Assembly: GCF_030408915.1 (NCBI RefSeq)
Contig: NZ_CP047654.1
Span: 186,001-250,000 of the forward strand
Direction of reading: 5' to 3'
DNA from: Corynebacterium guangdongense
GTDB taxonomy: Bacteria > Actinomycetota > Actinomycetes > Mycobacteriales > Mycobacteriaceae
DNA: 64,000 bases
The notes beneath the pieces are model-generated. The model was not told the DNA's origin and did no database searches. It worked only from the letters and a program-made list of their open reading frames with translations. This document shows, piece by piece, positions 39,115 to 47,316 of the stretch. Made by a program: the position numbers and the translations under genes. Each line of letters starts with the position of its first letter. The stretch's first letter is position 1.

Positions 39115-40046
39115 AGGTCGGCCAGGAACCCGGCGACGAGGCCGACGAACCGGGCGGGGGTCTCCACGTGCGGCATGGTCTTCGATCCCGGCACGACCGC
39201 CGTGTCGACGCGGGCGCTGACCCTCGCCTCCGCACGGGCGTTGACATGGCGCCACAACCCCTGATCCGGGTGAATGAGCAGCGTCGGGACGGTGACTTTG
39301 GCGTTCATCAGGCGCCGGGGAACGGGCGAGAGCAGCAGGCGGGCCGTGTGCACCGCCGCGGGCCGTGTGTTGCCGATCCGCGCCGCCTTCAGCCGCAGAT
39401 CGAGGAGCCGCGCGAAGCCCGTGGACCGCTGGAACGCCGACGTGGTGTTGAGCTGGAGAAAGCGCCGGTGGGAGGCGTCGACGGCGCCCTGCGAGGCCGT
39501 CAGCAGCCGCACCGGCAGTCGGGAGACCAGGCCCCGCAGCCCCATCCAGAAGAAGTTCCACGGCCGCGCCGCCACCGACCGGCGCAGGTCGGTGGGATGG
39601 GCCGCGGAGACCGACACCAGGGCGCGCACGCGCTCCGGGTGGGTCGTCGCCAGCGTCCACACGATCGAGCCGCCGGTGTCGGCGCCGACCAGGATTGCCT
39701 CGTCATGCCCCAGCGCACCGATCGCCCCCGCCAGGTCGGAGCAGATCTGGCGCAGCAGGGAGCCGGCGCCCGCGGGGGGCTTGTCCGAGAGGCCGTAGCC
39801 GCGCAGATCCACCGCTGCCACGTGGTAACCGGCCTCCGCCAACGGGGCGATCACCTCCAGCCAGTCGAACCAGCCGCCGAAAGCGTCGTGGACCAGCAGC
39901 ACCAGTGGATCCGTGGGGTGACCGGCGACCGCGGCGTGCAGGCGCACGCCACGGGTGTGGATGAGCTGGTGTTCGAAAGGGCCGGGCAGCTCGACCACGC
40001 TCGGTGGCAGGGGCCCGGGAGGCGGCCCGGGGGACGGCTCGGACAT
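39111..40046 (-). CDS. Alpha/beta hydrolase, epoxide-hydrolase-like
   Basis: 311 residues with the alpha/beta-hydrolase core AGYHVAAVDLRGYGLSDKP, a nucleophile elbow GADTGGS with Asp as in epoxide hydrolases and dehalogenases, and a late His in KTMPHVETP. The usual HGxP oxyanion motif is replaced by HDAFGGW, and the two cap Tyr cannot be assigned, so the chemistry is uncertain. Start ATG 40046 is chosen over a TTG at 40073. Tail-to-tail overlap of 4 bp with marP; same direction as the holin-like gene upstream. Confidence 0.78.
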   Translation of the reverse strand: MSEPSPGPPPGPLPPSVVELPGPFEHQLIHTRGVRLHAAVAGHPTDPLVLLVHDAFGGWFDWLEVIAPLAEAGYHVAAVDLRGYGLSDKPPAGAGSLLRQICSDLAGAIGALGHDEAILVGADTGGSIVWTLATTHPERVRALVSVSAAHPTDLRRSVAARPWNFFWMGLRGLVSRLPVRLLTASQGAVDASHRRFLQLNTTSAFQRSTGFARLLDLRLKAARIGNTRPAAVHTARLLLSPVPRRLMNAKVTVPTLLIHPDQGLWRHVNARAEARVSARVDTAVVPGSKTMPHVETPARFVGLVAGFLADL

Positions 40047-40133
40047 CGCTGAAGCTCGTTTCTTGACGGTCAATGCACTGCGCCCGCCGCGGGAGAGTCC
40101 CCGGGCGGGCGGTCATCGGTAAATCGGAGATGC

Positions 40134-40640
40134 TTAAGTGTAGAGACCGCGGTCGGTCGCCGTCACGGCGGCCTGGGCGGAGCCGGGCTTGAGCTTCTTC
40201 AGCTCGTTGACGGACCTGATCGTCGCCTCGGGCTTACGGATCTTGCGCACCCGCTGGAAGCCGACCAGCGCCAACACAGCCGCAGTGACCAGCATGATCA
40301 GGAAGACGATGAGGAAGGCGGCCCAGCGCTCAAGCCAGACGGCCAGCAGCTCGGCGAGGAAGAAGAAAAAGAAGAAGGAGGAGTACAGGCCGACGACGCC
40401 CGCGACCGCGAACAGGCCGCCGCCGACGGCGCCCTTCTTGACCTCGCCGACGATCTCCGTCTTGGCGAGCTCGATCTCGGAACGGAAGAGAGTCGACATC
40501 TGGGACGTGGCGCTGGACACCAGGTCACCGATGGAGTTCTCGGCGCCCTTGGCGGAATCGACATCACTGAGCGGGATGGAGTTCACCTTCGCGGAATATG
40601 CGGATGAACCGTCTGTGTAAAGGCCTTCTTTATTGCTCAC
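40134..40640 (-). CDS. Actinobacterial holin-X (phage holin III-like) membrane protein
   Basis: 168 residues: a hydrophilic N-terminal half with the amphipathic FRSEIELAKTEIVGEVKKGAVGGG stretch, two adjacent membrane helices (LFAVAGVVGLYSSFFFFFFLAELLAVWL and AAFLIVFLIMLVTAAVLALVGF), and a basic C-terminal tail. This fits PF07332-type proteins, which despite the name are chromosomal and not phage-linked. Six consecutive Phe codons are unusual. GTG 40640 start with AGGCAGG upstream. Confidence 0.75.
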   Translation of the reverse strand: MSNKEGLYTDGSSAYSAKVNSIPLSDVDSAKGAENSIGDLVSSATSQMSTLFRSEIELAKTEIVGEVKKGAVGGGLFAVAGVVGLYSSFFFFFFLAELLAVWLERWAAFLIVFLIMLVTAAVLALVGFQRVRKIRKPEATIRSVNELKKLKPGSAQAAVTATDRGLYT

Positions 40641-40816
40641 GTGAGTTACCTGCCTCTTATGGTCGTTGTTGGCGACACCTTCATGCGTGCCAGGTTTTAA
40701 GTTGATTTTAATGTGCGGATCACATTACGTGTCCATGGCCCATAGTGCCACGGTGTCGCGGCCCATGCCCGAACTTGCGCGGAACCGCGATGGAACCGGT
40801 CACTAGTGTAGTGGAT

Positions 40817-41527
40817 ATGACTCACACCGACCCGTTGGCTCCGCTCCTTGACCTCGGCGAGGTGACGGAACTGGCCACCCGCGCCCACGACGCGATCGCC
40901 GCCGCTCACCGCCGGCCGGCCGCGCTGCGCAAGTCGAATCTGCTGGTCGCCGAGTCGGTGCTGCGGGGGGCGCGACTGTCAACGCTCATCGAGGGGGAGG
41001 CCGCCCCTGTCGACGGTGAGCCCTCGGGGGTGTTCGCCCACGTCATCAGCGTCCACGGCCTTCTCTCGCCGGCGTCGATTCAGACGAGCGCCGCCACCTT
41101 CAGGCGCTCGCCCGCCAACGTCCTGGCCCGCATGGACGTCGCCGCCGGCGGGGACGGCCGACCGGTGGGGGCGCAGGCGGCCCAGCGCATCCGCATGATC
41201 GCCGGGCTTGTCGACGCCAATTCCGGAGCCCACCAGGTCCTGCTGCCTCAGGTCATCCACGCCGAGATCGCCTCGCACGAGCTCTTCGGACCCCGCAGCG
41301 GGATCATCGCCCGCGCCACCGCCCGCCTGACCGCCGTTGCCACCGGATTTGACCCCCGCGGTCTCGCCGTCCCGGAGGTCCACTACAACCGTCACAGGCG
41401 CGAGTACCTCGAGCTCCTGGCGGGGTGGACCTCGGGGAGCGAGGGCGTGCGGGACTGCCTGGAATTCCTCCTGACCGGCTGGATCGCCGGGGCCGCAGAG
41501 GCGGAGGCCATCATCAGGGCGGCCTGA
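40817..41527 (+). CDS. Conserved actinobacterial protein with Fic-like N terminus
   Basis: 236-residue soluble protein with no firm family. VLRGARLSTLIEGEAAP resembles the inhibitory (S/T)xxxE(G/N) helix of Fic AMP-transferases and the overall helical content is similar, but the catalytic HPFx(D/E)GNGR is absent. Genes of this kind sit next to the HAD phosphatase and tad cluster in mycobacteria and corynebacteria, so the neighbourhood is conserved. Leaderless ATG 40817 (TAGTGT 40804-40809, 7 nt). Converges with the phosphatase, 8 bp apart. Confidence 0.6.
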   Translation: MTHTDPLAPLLDLGEVTELATRAHDAIAAAHRRPAALRKSNLLVAESVLRGARLSTLIEGEAAPVDGEPSGVFAHVISVHGLLSPASIQTSAATFRRSPANVLARMDVAAGGDGRPVGAQAAQRIRMIAGLVDANSGAHQVLLPQVIHAEIASHELFGPRSGIIARATARLTAVATGFDPRGLAVPEVHYNRHRREYLELLAGWTSGSEGVRDCLEFLLTGWIAGAAEAEAIIRAA

Positions 41528-41535
41528 GCGACGGC

Positions 41536-42411
41536 TCAGGCGCTGCGGTTGCCCGGCGTCTCGCCCGGTCGCCGGCCACGCTGGGCCAGCCACCACCCGC
41601 CGGCCGTCAGCGCGGCGAGAGCGGCGATGACCCCGGCGCCGATGCCCACGTCGCGGGCGTTGGGCAGCGGGAAGAGCGGGACCGGGTCCTTGAAGGAGCG
41701 GACCTCCCAGCCCGATTCCAGCGCGTGCTTCTTCATCGCCCGGTCCGGGTTGACCGCGACCGGGTTGCCTACCATCTCCAGCATGGGGATGTCCGTGGCG
41801 GAATCGGAGTAGGCGAAGCTGGACGCCAGGTCGTAGTGGTTGGCCTCGGCGAGGTCGGCGATGGCCTGCGCCTTCGCGTCGCCTTTCGCGTAGAAGAGGA
41901 TCTCGCCGGTGAAGCGGCCGTCGGCGACCTCCAGCTCGGTGGCGACGACCTGGTCGATGCCCAACTCCGCGGCGATGGGCTCCACCAGCTGGGACGCCGA
42001 GGCCGAGATGATGATGACGTCGTGGCCGGCGGCCTTGTGGAAGTCGATCAATTCCCGGGCCTCGGAGTAGATCACCGGTGTGACCACGGTGTGCATGGCC
42101 TCTGTGGTGATGCGGGAGACCTCGCTGACCGACCAGCCGCTGACGAGGCTGGTCAGCTGATCGCGGCTGGCGTCCATCTGTTCCGAGGAGTGGCCCGCCA
42201 CCATGTAGGTGCCCTTGGCCAGGGAAATCTGGAAGGCCTCGGTGTGGCTGATCAGCCCGTTGTGCATGAACTCCTTGCCGAAGGCGTAGGCCGAGGAGGT
42301 GGCGATGATGGTTTTGTCCAGGTCAAAGAAGGCCGCGACCCGGTGCTCGGGTGGCGGCGTGTTGACCTGTGGCGACTCTGCTGAATGGTCGTCCCTGTTC
42401 GTCTCAACCAT
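41536..42411 (-). CDS. HAD-IB (SerB-like) phosphatase with C-terminal membrane helix
   Basis: 291 residues. HAD motif I is AAFFDLDKTIIATSS, motif II is the Ser of VIIISASASQLV, motif III a Lys in YAKGDAKAQAI, and motif IV AYSDSATDIPMLEMVG; a tail helix (VGIGAGVIAALAALTAGGWWLA) anchors it. The family ranges over phosphoserine and lipid phosphatases; the membrane anchor suggests a lipid or cell-envelope substrate, but this is inference. TACACT (42426-42421) is the -10. Divergent from the 6C RNA. Confidence 0.85.
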   Translation of the reverse strand: MVETNRDDHSAESPQVNTPPPEHRVAAFFDLDKTIIATSSAYAFGKEFMHNGLISHTEAFQISLAKGTYMVAGHSSEQMDASRDQLTSLVSGWSVSEVSRITTEAMHTVVTPVIYSEARELIDFHKAAGHDVIIISASASQLVEPIAAELGIDQVVATELEVADGRFTGEILFYAKGDAKAQAIADLAEANHYDLASSFAYSDSATDIPMLEMVGNPVAVNPDRAMKKHALESGWEVRSFKDPVPLFPLPNARDVGIGAGVIAALAALTAGGWWLAQRGRRPGETPGNRSA

Positions 42412-42535
42412 GTCGCGCCCAGTGTACTCAGCGACCCTGGGGATGGGAAGCGCCTGCTGTGGTCGGTGGGTCGGGAGAGACGGGAGGGAAGGGTTAAAGG
42501 TGGGACTAAAACCCGTGAAAGTGGGCCAAAATGTA

Positions 42536-42564
42536 TTGACGGATACTTGAAAACGTGCGATACT
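42536..42564 (+). promoter_or_regulatory. Promoter of the 6C RNA
   Basis: TTGACG (42536-42541), 17-bp spacer, GATACT (42559-42564); the best -35/-10 pair in the window. Confidence 0.8.
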
Positions 42565-42570
42565 TGCCCA

Positions 42571-42672
42571 TGCAAGGCCCCGATATACAGTGTGGCCTGC
42601 CCCGGTCCGCCCCCCGAGACCGGGTTATTGATGACCCGCGCATCCCCCCGAGGCGCGGGTCATCCTATGTTT
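42571..42672 (+). ncRNA. 6C small RNA
   Basis: About 100 nt from a strong promoter to a terminator-like hairpin. Two hairpins each carry six consecutive C in the loop, the defining trait of the actinobacterial 6C RNA: stem cccggtc/gaccggg (42601-42607, 42618-42624) and stem atgacccgcgc/gcgcgggtcat (42631-42641, 42653-42663). A 5' stem aggcc/ggcct precedes them. In M. tuberculosis the homologue (B11) lies between the same neighbours, a HAD phosphatase and the CpaE-like gene. C-rich loops can pair with G-rich ribosome-binding sites of target mRNAs. Ends are estimated. Confidence 0.9.
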
Positions 42673-42723
42673 CCGGCACGGTTCATCCACATTTTTTTGG
42701 TGACACAAACTCTAAATGAGGGG

Positions 42724-42732
42724 TTATCCACA
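42724..42732 (+). promoter_or_regulatory. Isolated perfect DnaA box
   Basis: TTATCCACA, an exact match to the high-affinity DnaA box, 53 bp before the tad operon start. No other copy was noticed nearby, so it is not an origin; it could be a DnaA regulatory or titration site. Confidence 0.4.
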
Positions 42733-42784
42733 GGGTTGGGGCGGGGGTCCGCGGGCCCGTCGTCCAGGGACGAGTGTGTGGGGC

Positions 42785-43951
42785 ATGAGCCGAACGACGC
42801 CACCGTTGTCCGAACCCTATCTCCTCACCGCCGTCGCCAACCCGCTGCTCCACCCCGACGTCGGCCACGCCGCCGCGGCGACCGGCCGCCCGGTCATCGA
42901 TCTCGCCGCCCAGCTCGACGGCGCGGACCGGGGCGCCAAGGCAAACCTGCTGGCACGCCACCTCCCGCGCGCGGCCGCCGTCATCGTCGACGGGGACACC
43001 GCCCGCGTCCTCGCCGGCCCCCGCACCCACGACCACATCTTCGTCACCGTGCGGGACGAAGATCCGATTCCCTGGGAGGACGTGCTCGCCTGTCATGCCG
43101 ATCAGGTCTTCTACCTTCCGGCGCAGGCTGCGGAGCTCCTGGCAGCCATCGCCGATCTGCCCCGGACCGGCTCCCCGGCCGACGGGACACGCGACGCCAC
43201 GCACGCGCGGGGCCGGGTCCTCATCGTCACGGCGACCGCCGGGGGAGCGGGCACCTCGACACTGGCCGCGGCGGTGGCACGGACCGCCACCCGCGCCGGC
43301 CAGCTGACCACGCTGGTCGACGGCGTGGACACCTCCGGCGGGATGGACCTCCTGCTCGGGCTCGAGGACACACCCGGGGCGCGCTGGCCGGATCTGCACA
43401 TCAATCCGGAGGGCAACCTCGACGCCGAGGCCCTGCGCACGGCGCTGCCCGCCGAGGGAACCGGCCTGGCCGTTCTTTCCGCCGCCCGCCCGACTGTCGC
43501 GGAATCCTTCCAGCTGCGCCCCGAAACCATCGCGACTGTGGCGTCCACCCTGGCTGAGGCCGGCGGCACGGTCATCGTCGACGCGCCACCCGCACAGACC
43601 TGGGTGCACGGTGACGTGGAGTCCCACCCGCTCGCCACGGCGGCCGACCACCTCGTCCTGCTCACGACGGCACAGGTGCGCCCGGCGGCGGCGGCGAGTT
43701 CTATCGCGCGTCGGCTCGCGGCCGCAGGCATTCCCCACTGCCTGGTCGCGCGGCACCGGGACTGGTCGGGGCTCGACGCCACCGATCTCACCCGCCTGAC
43801 CGGCCTGGACGTCTCCGCGGAGATCGCCACCCTGCCCCGCCTCGCGCGCACCACGGAGATCGCCGGACTGCCGAACCCGGTGCCGGCGGCCCTGGGCACC
43901 GCAGCCGGCGTAGCGCTGGCCGCCGCCGGACTGCCCGGAGGCCCCCGATGA
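42785..43951 (+). CDS. CpaE/TadZ-like MinD-superfamily protein (Ssd-like)
   Basis: 388-residue first gene of the tad operon. An N-terminal receiver-like half (~1-130) is followed by a MinD-like ATPase fold in which the Walker A reads ATAGGAGTSTLAAAVA: the deviant K-x-GT pattern lacks its Lys, so ATP hydrolysis is doubtful. Relatives (TadZ/CpaE; Ssd of M. tuberculosis) localise the pilus machine or affect septum placement. The start ATG 42785 has no clear Shine-Dalgarno and is the least sure start of the operon. It overlaps tadA by 4 bp (ATGA). Confidence 0.8.
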   Translation: MSRTTPPLSEPYLLTAVANPLLHPDVGHAAAATGRPVIDLAAQLDGADRGAKANLLARHLPRAAAVIVDGDTARVLAGPRTHDHIFVTVRDEDPIPWEDVLACHADQVFYLPAQAAELLAAIADLPRTGSPADGTRDATHARGRVLIVTATAGGAGTSTLAAAVARTATRAGQLTTLVDGVDTSGGMDLLLGLEDTPGARWPDLHINPEGNLDAEALRTALPAEGTGLAVLSAARPTVAESFQLRPETIATVASTLAEAGGTVIVDAPPAQTWVHGDVESHPLATAADHLVLLTTAQVRPAAAASSIARRLAAAGIPHCLVARHRDWSGLDATDLTRLTGLDVSAEIATLPRLARTTEIAGLPNPVPAALGTAAGVALAAAGLPGGPR

Positions 43952-45099
43952 GCGACGCCACACTGATTGAGCGCCTCCACCGCCGCCTGCTCGACGACCC
44001 CTCCCTTTCCGCCACCGACCCCGTGACGCTCGCGGCCCTCATCCGCGAGGAGGCGCCCGTCATCAGCGACGTCGACGTCCTCGATACCCTGCGCAGACTG
44101 CGCGACGACACCACCGGCGCGGGCCGCCTCGATCAGCTGCTGTCCGCAGACAACGTCACCGACATCCTGGTCAACGGCCCCGCAGAGGTCTGGGTCGACC
44201 GGGGCCGTGGCCTGGAACGCAGCGAGGTCACCTTCGCCAGCGACGACGACGTCCGTGCCCTCGCAGTCCGGCTGGCCACCGCCTGCGGCCGACGGCTTGA
44301 TGACGCCCAGCCTTTCGCCGACGGCCGCTTGAGCCGGGACGACGGCTCCACCGTGCGCGTCCACGCGCTGCTGGCCCCGCCCTCGGCCTCCGGCACCTGC
44401 CTGTCCCTGCGCGTCCTGCATCAGGCCACGACCAGGCTCGACGACCTCGTCACCCGGGGCAGCGTCGCGGCGCCCCAGGCGCAACTGCTGCGCGGACTCC
44501 TGGGGGCGCGACGCTCCTTCCTGATCGTCGGCGGCACCGGCACCGGCAAAACCACGCTGCTGGCGGCCCTGCTGGCGGAGGTGCCCGCCAGCGAGCGCAT
44601 CATCTGCATCGAGGACACCGCCGAGCTCAAACCCGCCCACCCCCACGTGCTCAACCTGGTCACCCGTGGGGCGAACACCGACGGCGCCGGCTCCATCGCG
44701 ATGAGCCAACTGCTCAAACAGGCGCTGCGCATGCGCCCGGACCGCATCGTCGTCGGCGAGATCCGGGGCGGGGAGGTCGTCGACCTGTTGTCCGCCCTCA
44801 ACACCGGCCACGACGGCGGGGCGGGCACCATCCACGCCAACTCCACCACCGAGGTACCGGCGAGGCTGGAGGCACTGGCCGCCCTCGGTGGCCTGGACAG
44901 GCCGGCCCTGCACGCGCAACTGGCCGCGGCGGTGGATGTGGTGTTGGCGATGCGCCGCGACACGGACGGCGTCCGCCGCCTCGGGCAGATCGCGGTGCTG
45001 GAGGGGCAGCCCGTGGTCGCGCGGGTGATCTGGGACTCCGTGAGCGGCCCCTCCGCCGACTACACGCAGACAGCCGCAGCCCTCACGGAGGAGCGATGA
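43948..45099 (+). CDS. tadA: Tad/type IV secretion ATPase TadA (CpaF-like)
   Basis: 383-residue secretion ATPase that powers Flp-type pilus assembly. Walker A is VGGTGTGKTTLLAALL (~195-205), followed by the Asp box ICIEDTAEL, Walker B MRPDRIVVGEIRGGEV and the His box NTGHDGGAGTIHANS. The N-terminal ~100 residues are the usual helical region with LLSADNVTDILVNGP. Overlaps both neighbours by 4 bp. Confidence 0.95.
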   Translation: MSDATLIERLHRRLLDDPSLSATDPVTLAALIREEAPVISDVDVLDTLRRLRDDTTGAGRLDQLLSADNVTDILVNGPAEVWVDRGRGLERSEVTFASDDDVRALAVRLATACGRRLDDAQPFADGRLSRDDGSTVRVHALLAPPSASGTCLSLRVLHQATTRLDDLVTRGSVAAPQAQLLRGLLGARRSFLIVGGTGTGKTTLLAALLAEVPASERIICIEDTAELKPAHPHVLNLVTRGANTDGAGSIAMSQLLKQALRMRPDRIVVGEIRGGEVVDLLSALNTGHDGGAGTIHANSTTEVPARLEALAALGGLDRPALHAQLAAAVDVVLAMRRDTDGVRRLGQIAVLEGQPVVARVIWDSVSGPSADYTQTAAALTEER

Positions 45100-45899
45100 G
45101 CCTGCTGAGCGCACTGCTGACGGCGGCCGCTGGGATGGCCCTCGCGCCGCCCGCGCCCACGGGGCGTATCGCCGTGCTCGCCGCGCCGCGCCCCGGGCGA
45201 CGAGCGAATTGGAATCGGCTGAAGCCACTCATCCCGCTCGTTTCCGGAGCCGTAATGACCGTCGTCCTGCTGGGTGACCGCCTCTCGATCGCCGTGGCCG
45301 CCCTCACCGTGGCGGGAACCGGGGCCGTGCTGGGCGCGTCGGCGCTCAAGCGTCGTCGGGCCATAGCCCGGTCGCGGGCGACCACCGCGCTGCTGGGGCA
45401 TCTCGTCGCTGACCTGGAGGCCGGGGCGGACCCCGCCACCGCCCTGGCCAGGGCCGCCGAGGAGACCACCGCAGCCCCGGACATCACCCGCCTGGTTCGC
45501 TCGGCCGCCGTGCACGCCCGGCGCGGGCACAGCCCCGCACCCGTGCTCACCGGACAGGAGGAGCTCAGGGAACTGGCGGAGGTCGGCAAGGCGTGGGGGC
45601 TCGCGCAGCGGCACGGCATTCCCCTGGCCGGCCTGCTGCGGATGCAGGGGGAACAGATCACCCAGGCTCTCCGTCACGAGGCCGCCACCACGGCCTCACT
45701 GCAGGGACCACAGGCCACCGCCCTGATTCTGTCCGCGCTGCCGCTGGCCGGGATAGCCCTGGGCTCGACCATGGGCGCGAACCCGGTCGCCTGGCTGCTC
45801 GGCGGTGGACTGGGCGGGACGCTGTTGATGGCGGGCACGGCGCTCAACTGTGCCGGGCTGCTTCTCGCCCACGAGATCATCCGGAGGGCCAGGTCATGA
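45096..45899 (+). CDS. tadB: Tad pilus inner-membrane protein TadB
   Basis: 267 residues with membrane segments near ~50-85 and ~205-260 and a central T2SSF-type domain (ALLGHLVADLEAGADPATALARAAEETTAAPDI). It is the platform subunit pairing with TadC. ATGA overlaps on both sides. Confidence 0.85.
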   Translation: MSLLSALLTAAAGMALAPPAPTGRIAVLAAPRPGRRANWNRLKPLIPLVSGAVMTVVLLGDRLSIAVAALTVAGTGAVLGASALKRRRAIARSRATTALLGHLVADLEAGADPATALARAAEETTAAPDITRLVRSAAVHARRGHSPAPVLTGQEELRELAEVGKAWGLAQRHGIPLAGLLRMQGEQITQALRHEAATTASLQGPQATALILSALPLAGIALGSTMGANPVAWLLGGGLGGTLLMAGTALNCAGLLLAHEIIRRARS

Positions 45900-46453
45900 C
45901 CCTCACACTTATTCTCCTGTGCGCCTCCCTCACGCTCACCGCCCCCGGACCGGCGGGCCGGCTGCTGCCCGGGGAGGGGCCCGAACCGAGACGGAGCCCG
46001 AAGACGCCCCGGGACGGTCCCCACCCGGTGCGCACCGCCGCGGAACTGGAGATCTACGCAGCCTGCATGGACGCCGGGCTCTCACCGGCGGCCGCGAGCA
46101 CCGCCCTCGCTGCCGTCGCCGGCCCGGCGACGGCCCGGGTGTGGGCGCACGTCGGGGCGCTCCTGTCCCTTGGCATCCCGTCACACCGGGCCTGGGATCA
46201 GGCCATCGGCACCCCCGGCCTGGACGAGCTGGCGCGCACCGCCCGACTCGCCGACCGCTCAGGGGCCGCCAGCGCCGACGCGACCAGGCGAATCGCCGCC
46301 GGCCTCCGGGCAGAGGCCGCAGACCAGTCCACCGCACGCGCCGAACGGGCCAGCGTCCTCATCGCCATCCCCCTCACCGCGTGCTTCCTCCCGGCCTTCC
46401 TGATTCTGGGACTCGCACCCGTCATCATCAGCCTGGCCTCGACCATGTTCTGA
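45896..46453 (+). CDS. tadC: Tad pilus inner-membrane protein TadC
   Basis: 185-residue T2SSF-domain protein: a hydrophobic N terminus, the domain core AAELEIYAACMDAGLSPAAAST through IAAGLRAEAADQSTARAERASVL, and a C-terminal helix pair (LIAIPLTACFLPAFLILGLAPVIISL). Shorter than typical TadC (about 300), as is usual in this actinobacterial version. A GGAGGG Shine-Dalgarno lies within tadB. Confidence 0.82.
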   Translation: MTLTLILLCASLTLTAPGPAGRLLPGEGPEPRRSPKTPRDGPHPVRTAAELEIYAACMDAGLSPAAASTALAAVAGPATARVWAHVGALLSLGIPSHRAWDQAIGTPGLDELARTARLADRSGAASADATRRIAAGLRAEAADQSTARAERASVLIAIPLTACFLPAFLILGLAPVIISLASTMF

Positions 46454-46490
46454 CACCACCACCCGTACCACCCAGCCAAGGAGAAGACCC

Positions 46491-46673
46491 ATGCTCGACC
46501 GCATCAAAAACCAGTTGACCAACGACCACGGAATGTCCACAATCGAGTACGCGATGGGATCGCTCGCCGCCGCCGCGCTGGCCGCCGTCCTCTACCTCGT
46601 CGTCAACTCTGGAGGCGTCACTGACGCCTTCGAAACCATCATCACCGACGCCCTGAGCAACACCCCCGGATGA
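46491..46673 (+). CDS. Flp-pilin-like small protein (DUF4244)
   Basis: 60-residue probable pilin. MSTIEYAMGSLAAAALAAVLYLVV has the Glu-Tyr pair followed by a long hydrophobic helix found in Flp pilins after the processing site, and a short hydrophilic C terminus follows. AAGGAGAAG precedes the ATG. It is separated from tadC by 37 nt, the only gap in the operon, which may allow stronger translation. No prepilin peptidase gene is in the window. Confidence 0.85.
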   Translation: MLDRIKNQLTNDHGMSTIEYAMGSLAAAALAAVLYLVVNSGGVTDAFETIITDALSNTPG

Positions 46674-46981
46674 TGAACGGCCGGGTGTTCGCCAATGACC
46701 GTGGCTCCGTCACCGTGGAGGCCGCGCTGAGCATGGTCACCCTGGTGGCTGTGGCCTCCGCGGTGCTTGCGGCGTTGGCGACGATGGCGGCGCACCTCTC
46801 TGCGGTGCAGACCGCGGGCGCCGCCGCCCGCGCCGAGGCCGTCGGCGTGACCTTCGAGCCGACCCGGGGCAGCGTCGAGGTGGCGTCCACCGGCGGGATG
46901 ATCACGGTGACCGCCACCGTTCCCGCCGTGCTCGGGGACGTGGCGGCCACCGCCATCGCGCCGGTGGAGGATGCGCCGTGA
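46670..46981 (+). CDS. tadE: TadE-like pseudopilin
   Basis: 103 residues: a short basic start, DRGSVTVEAALSMVTLVAVASAVLAAL (the GxxTVEAA motif before a membrane helix, as in TadE), then a small extracytoplasmic domain. Start ATG 46670 overlaps the previous stop; an ATG three bases on is equally possible. Confidence 0.82.
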   Translation: MMNGRVFANDRGSVTVEAALSMVTLVAVASAVLAALATMAAHLSAVQTAGAAARAEAVGVTFEPTRGSVEVASTGGMITVTATVPAVLGDVAATAIAPVEDAP

Positions 46982-47316
46982 CCAGGGCCCGGCACTTGCT
47001 TGCCGACGACTCCGGAAGTGCCACCCTCGTCACGGTCGGATTCTCGGTCGCGTTGGCCTCGCTGCTGCTGGTCATGGTCCACGCCTATTCGCAGGTCAGA
47101 GACCAACAGCTGGCCCGCACCGCGGCCGACCTGGCGGCGGTGGCCGGGGCCTGGGCGCATTCCTGGGGTGAGCCGGCGTGCGCGACGGCGCGGGAGTTCG
47201 CGGAGGCCAACGGCGCGAAACTTGTGGACTGCCGACTGGACAAGGAGTCCGGGGACGTGACGGTGACGACCGGTGTCGGCACGCGGGAGGCGGCGGCGCG
47301 CGCCGGACCGATCTAG
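46978..47316 (+). CDS. Rv3654c-like TadE/TadG-family secreted protein
   Basis: 112 residues beginning with a TadE-type segment DDSGSATLVTVGFSVALASLLLVMVHAYSQV and a short C-terminal domain with two Cys (EPACATA, VDCRLD) that may form a disulfide. It corresponds in place and form to mycobacterial Rv3654c, the last gene of the tad locus. GTG start overlaps tadE by 4 bp; its stop overlaps that of the convergent helicase. Confidence 0.75.
   Translation: MTRARHLLADDSGSATLVTVGFSVALASLLLVMVHAYSQVRDQQLARTAADLAAVAGAWAHSWGEPACATAREFAEANGAKLVDCRLDKESGDVTVTTGVGTREAAARAGPI

Noticed and set aside
40134..40640. Holin-like gene as a prophage marker
   Set aside because: Holin-X/PF07332-type genes are ordinary chromosomal genes in actinobacteria; no phage gene is nearby.
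40711..40725. ATGTG-N5-CACAT dyad as a GlxR site before the Fic-like and holin-like genes
   Set aside because: The arms are right but the spacing is three bases too short for GlxR; left as an unexplained dyad.
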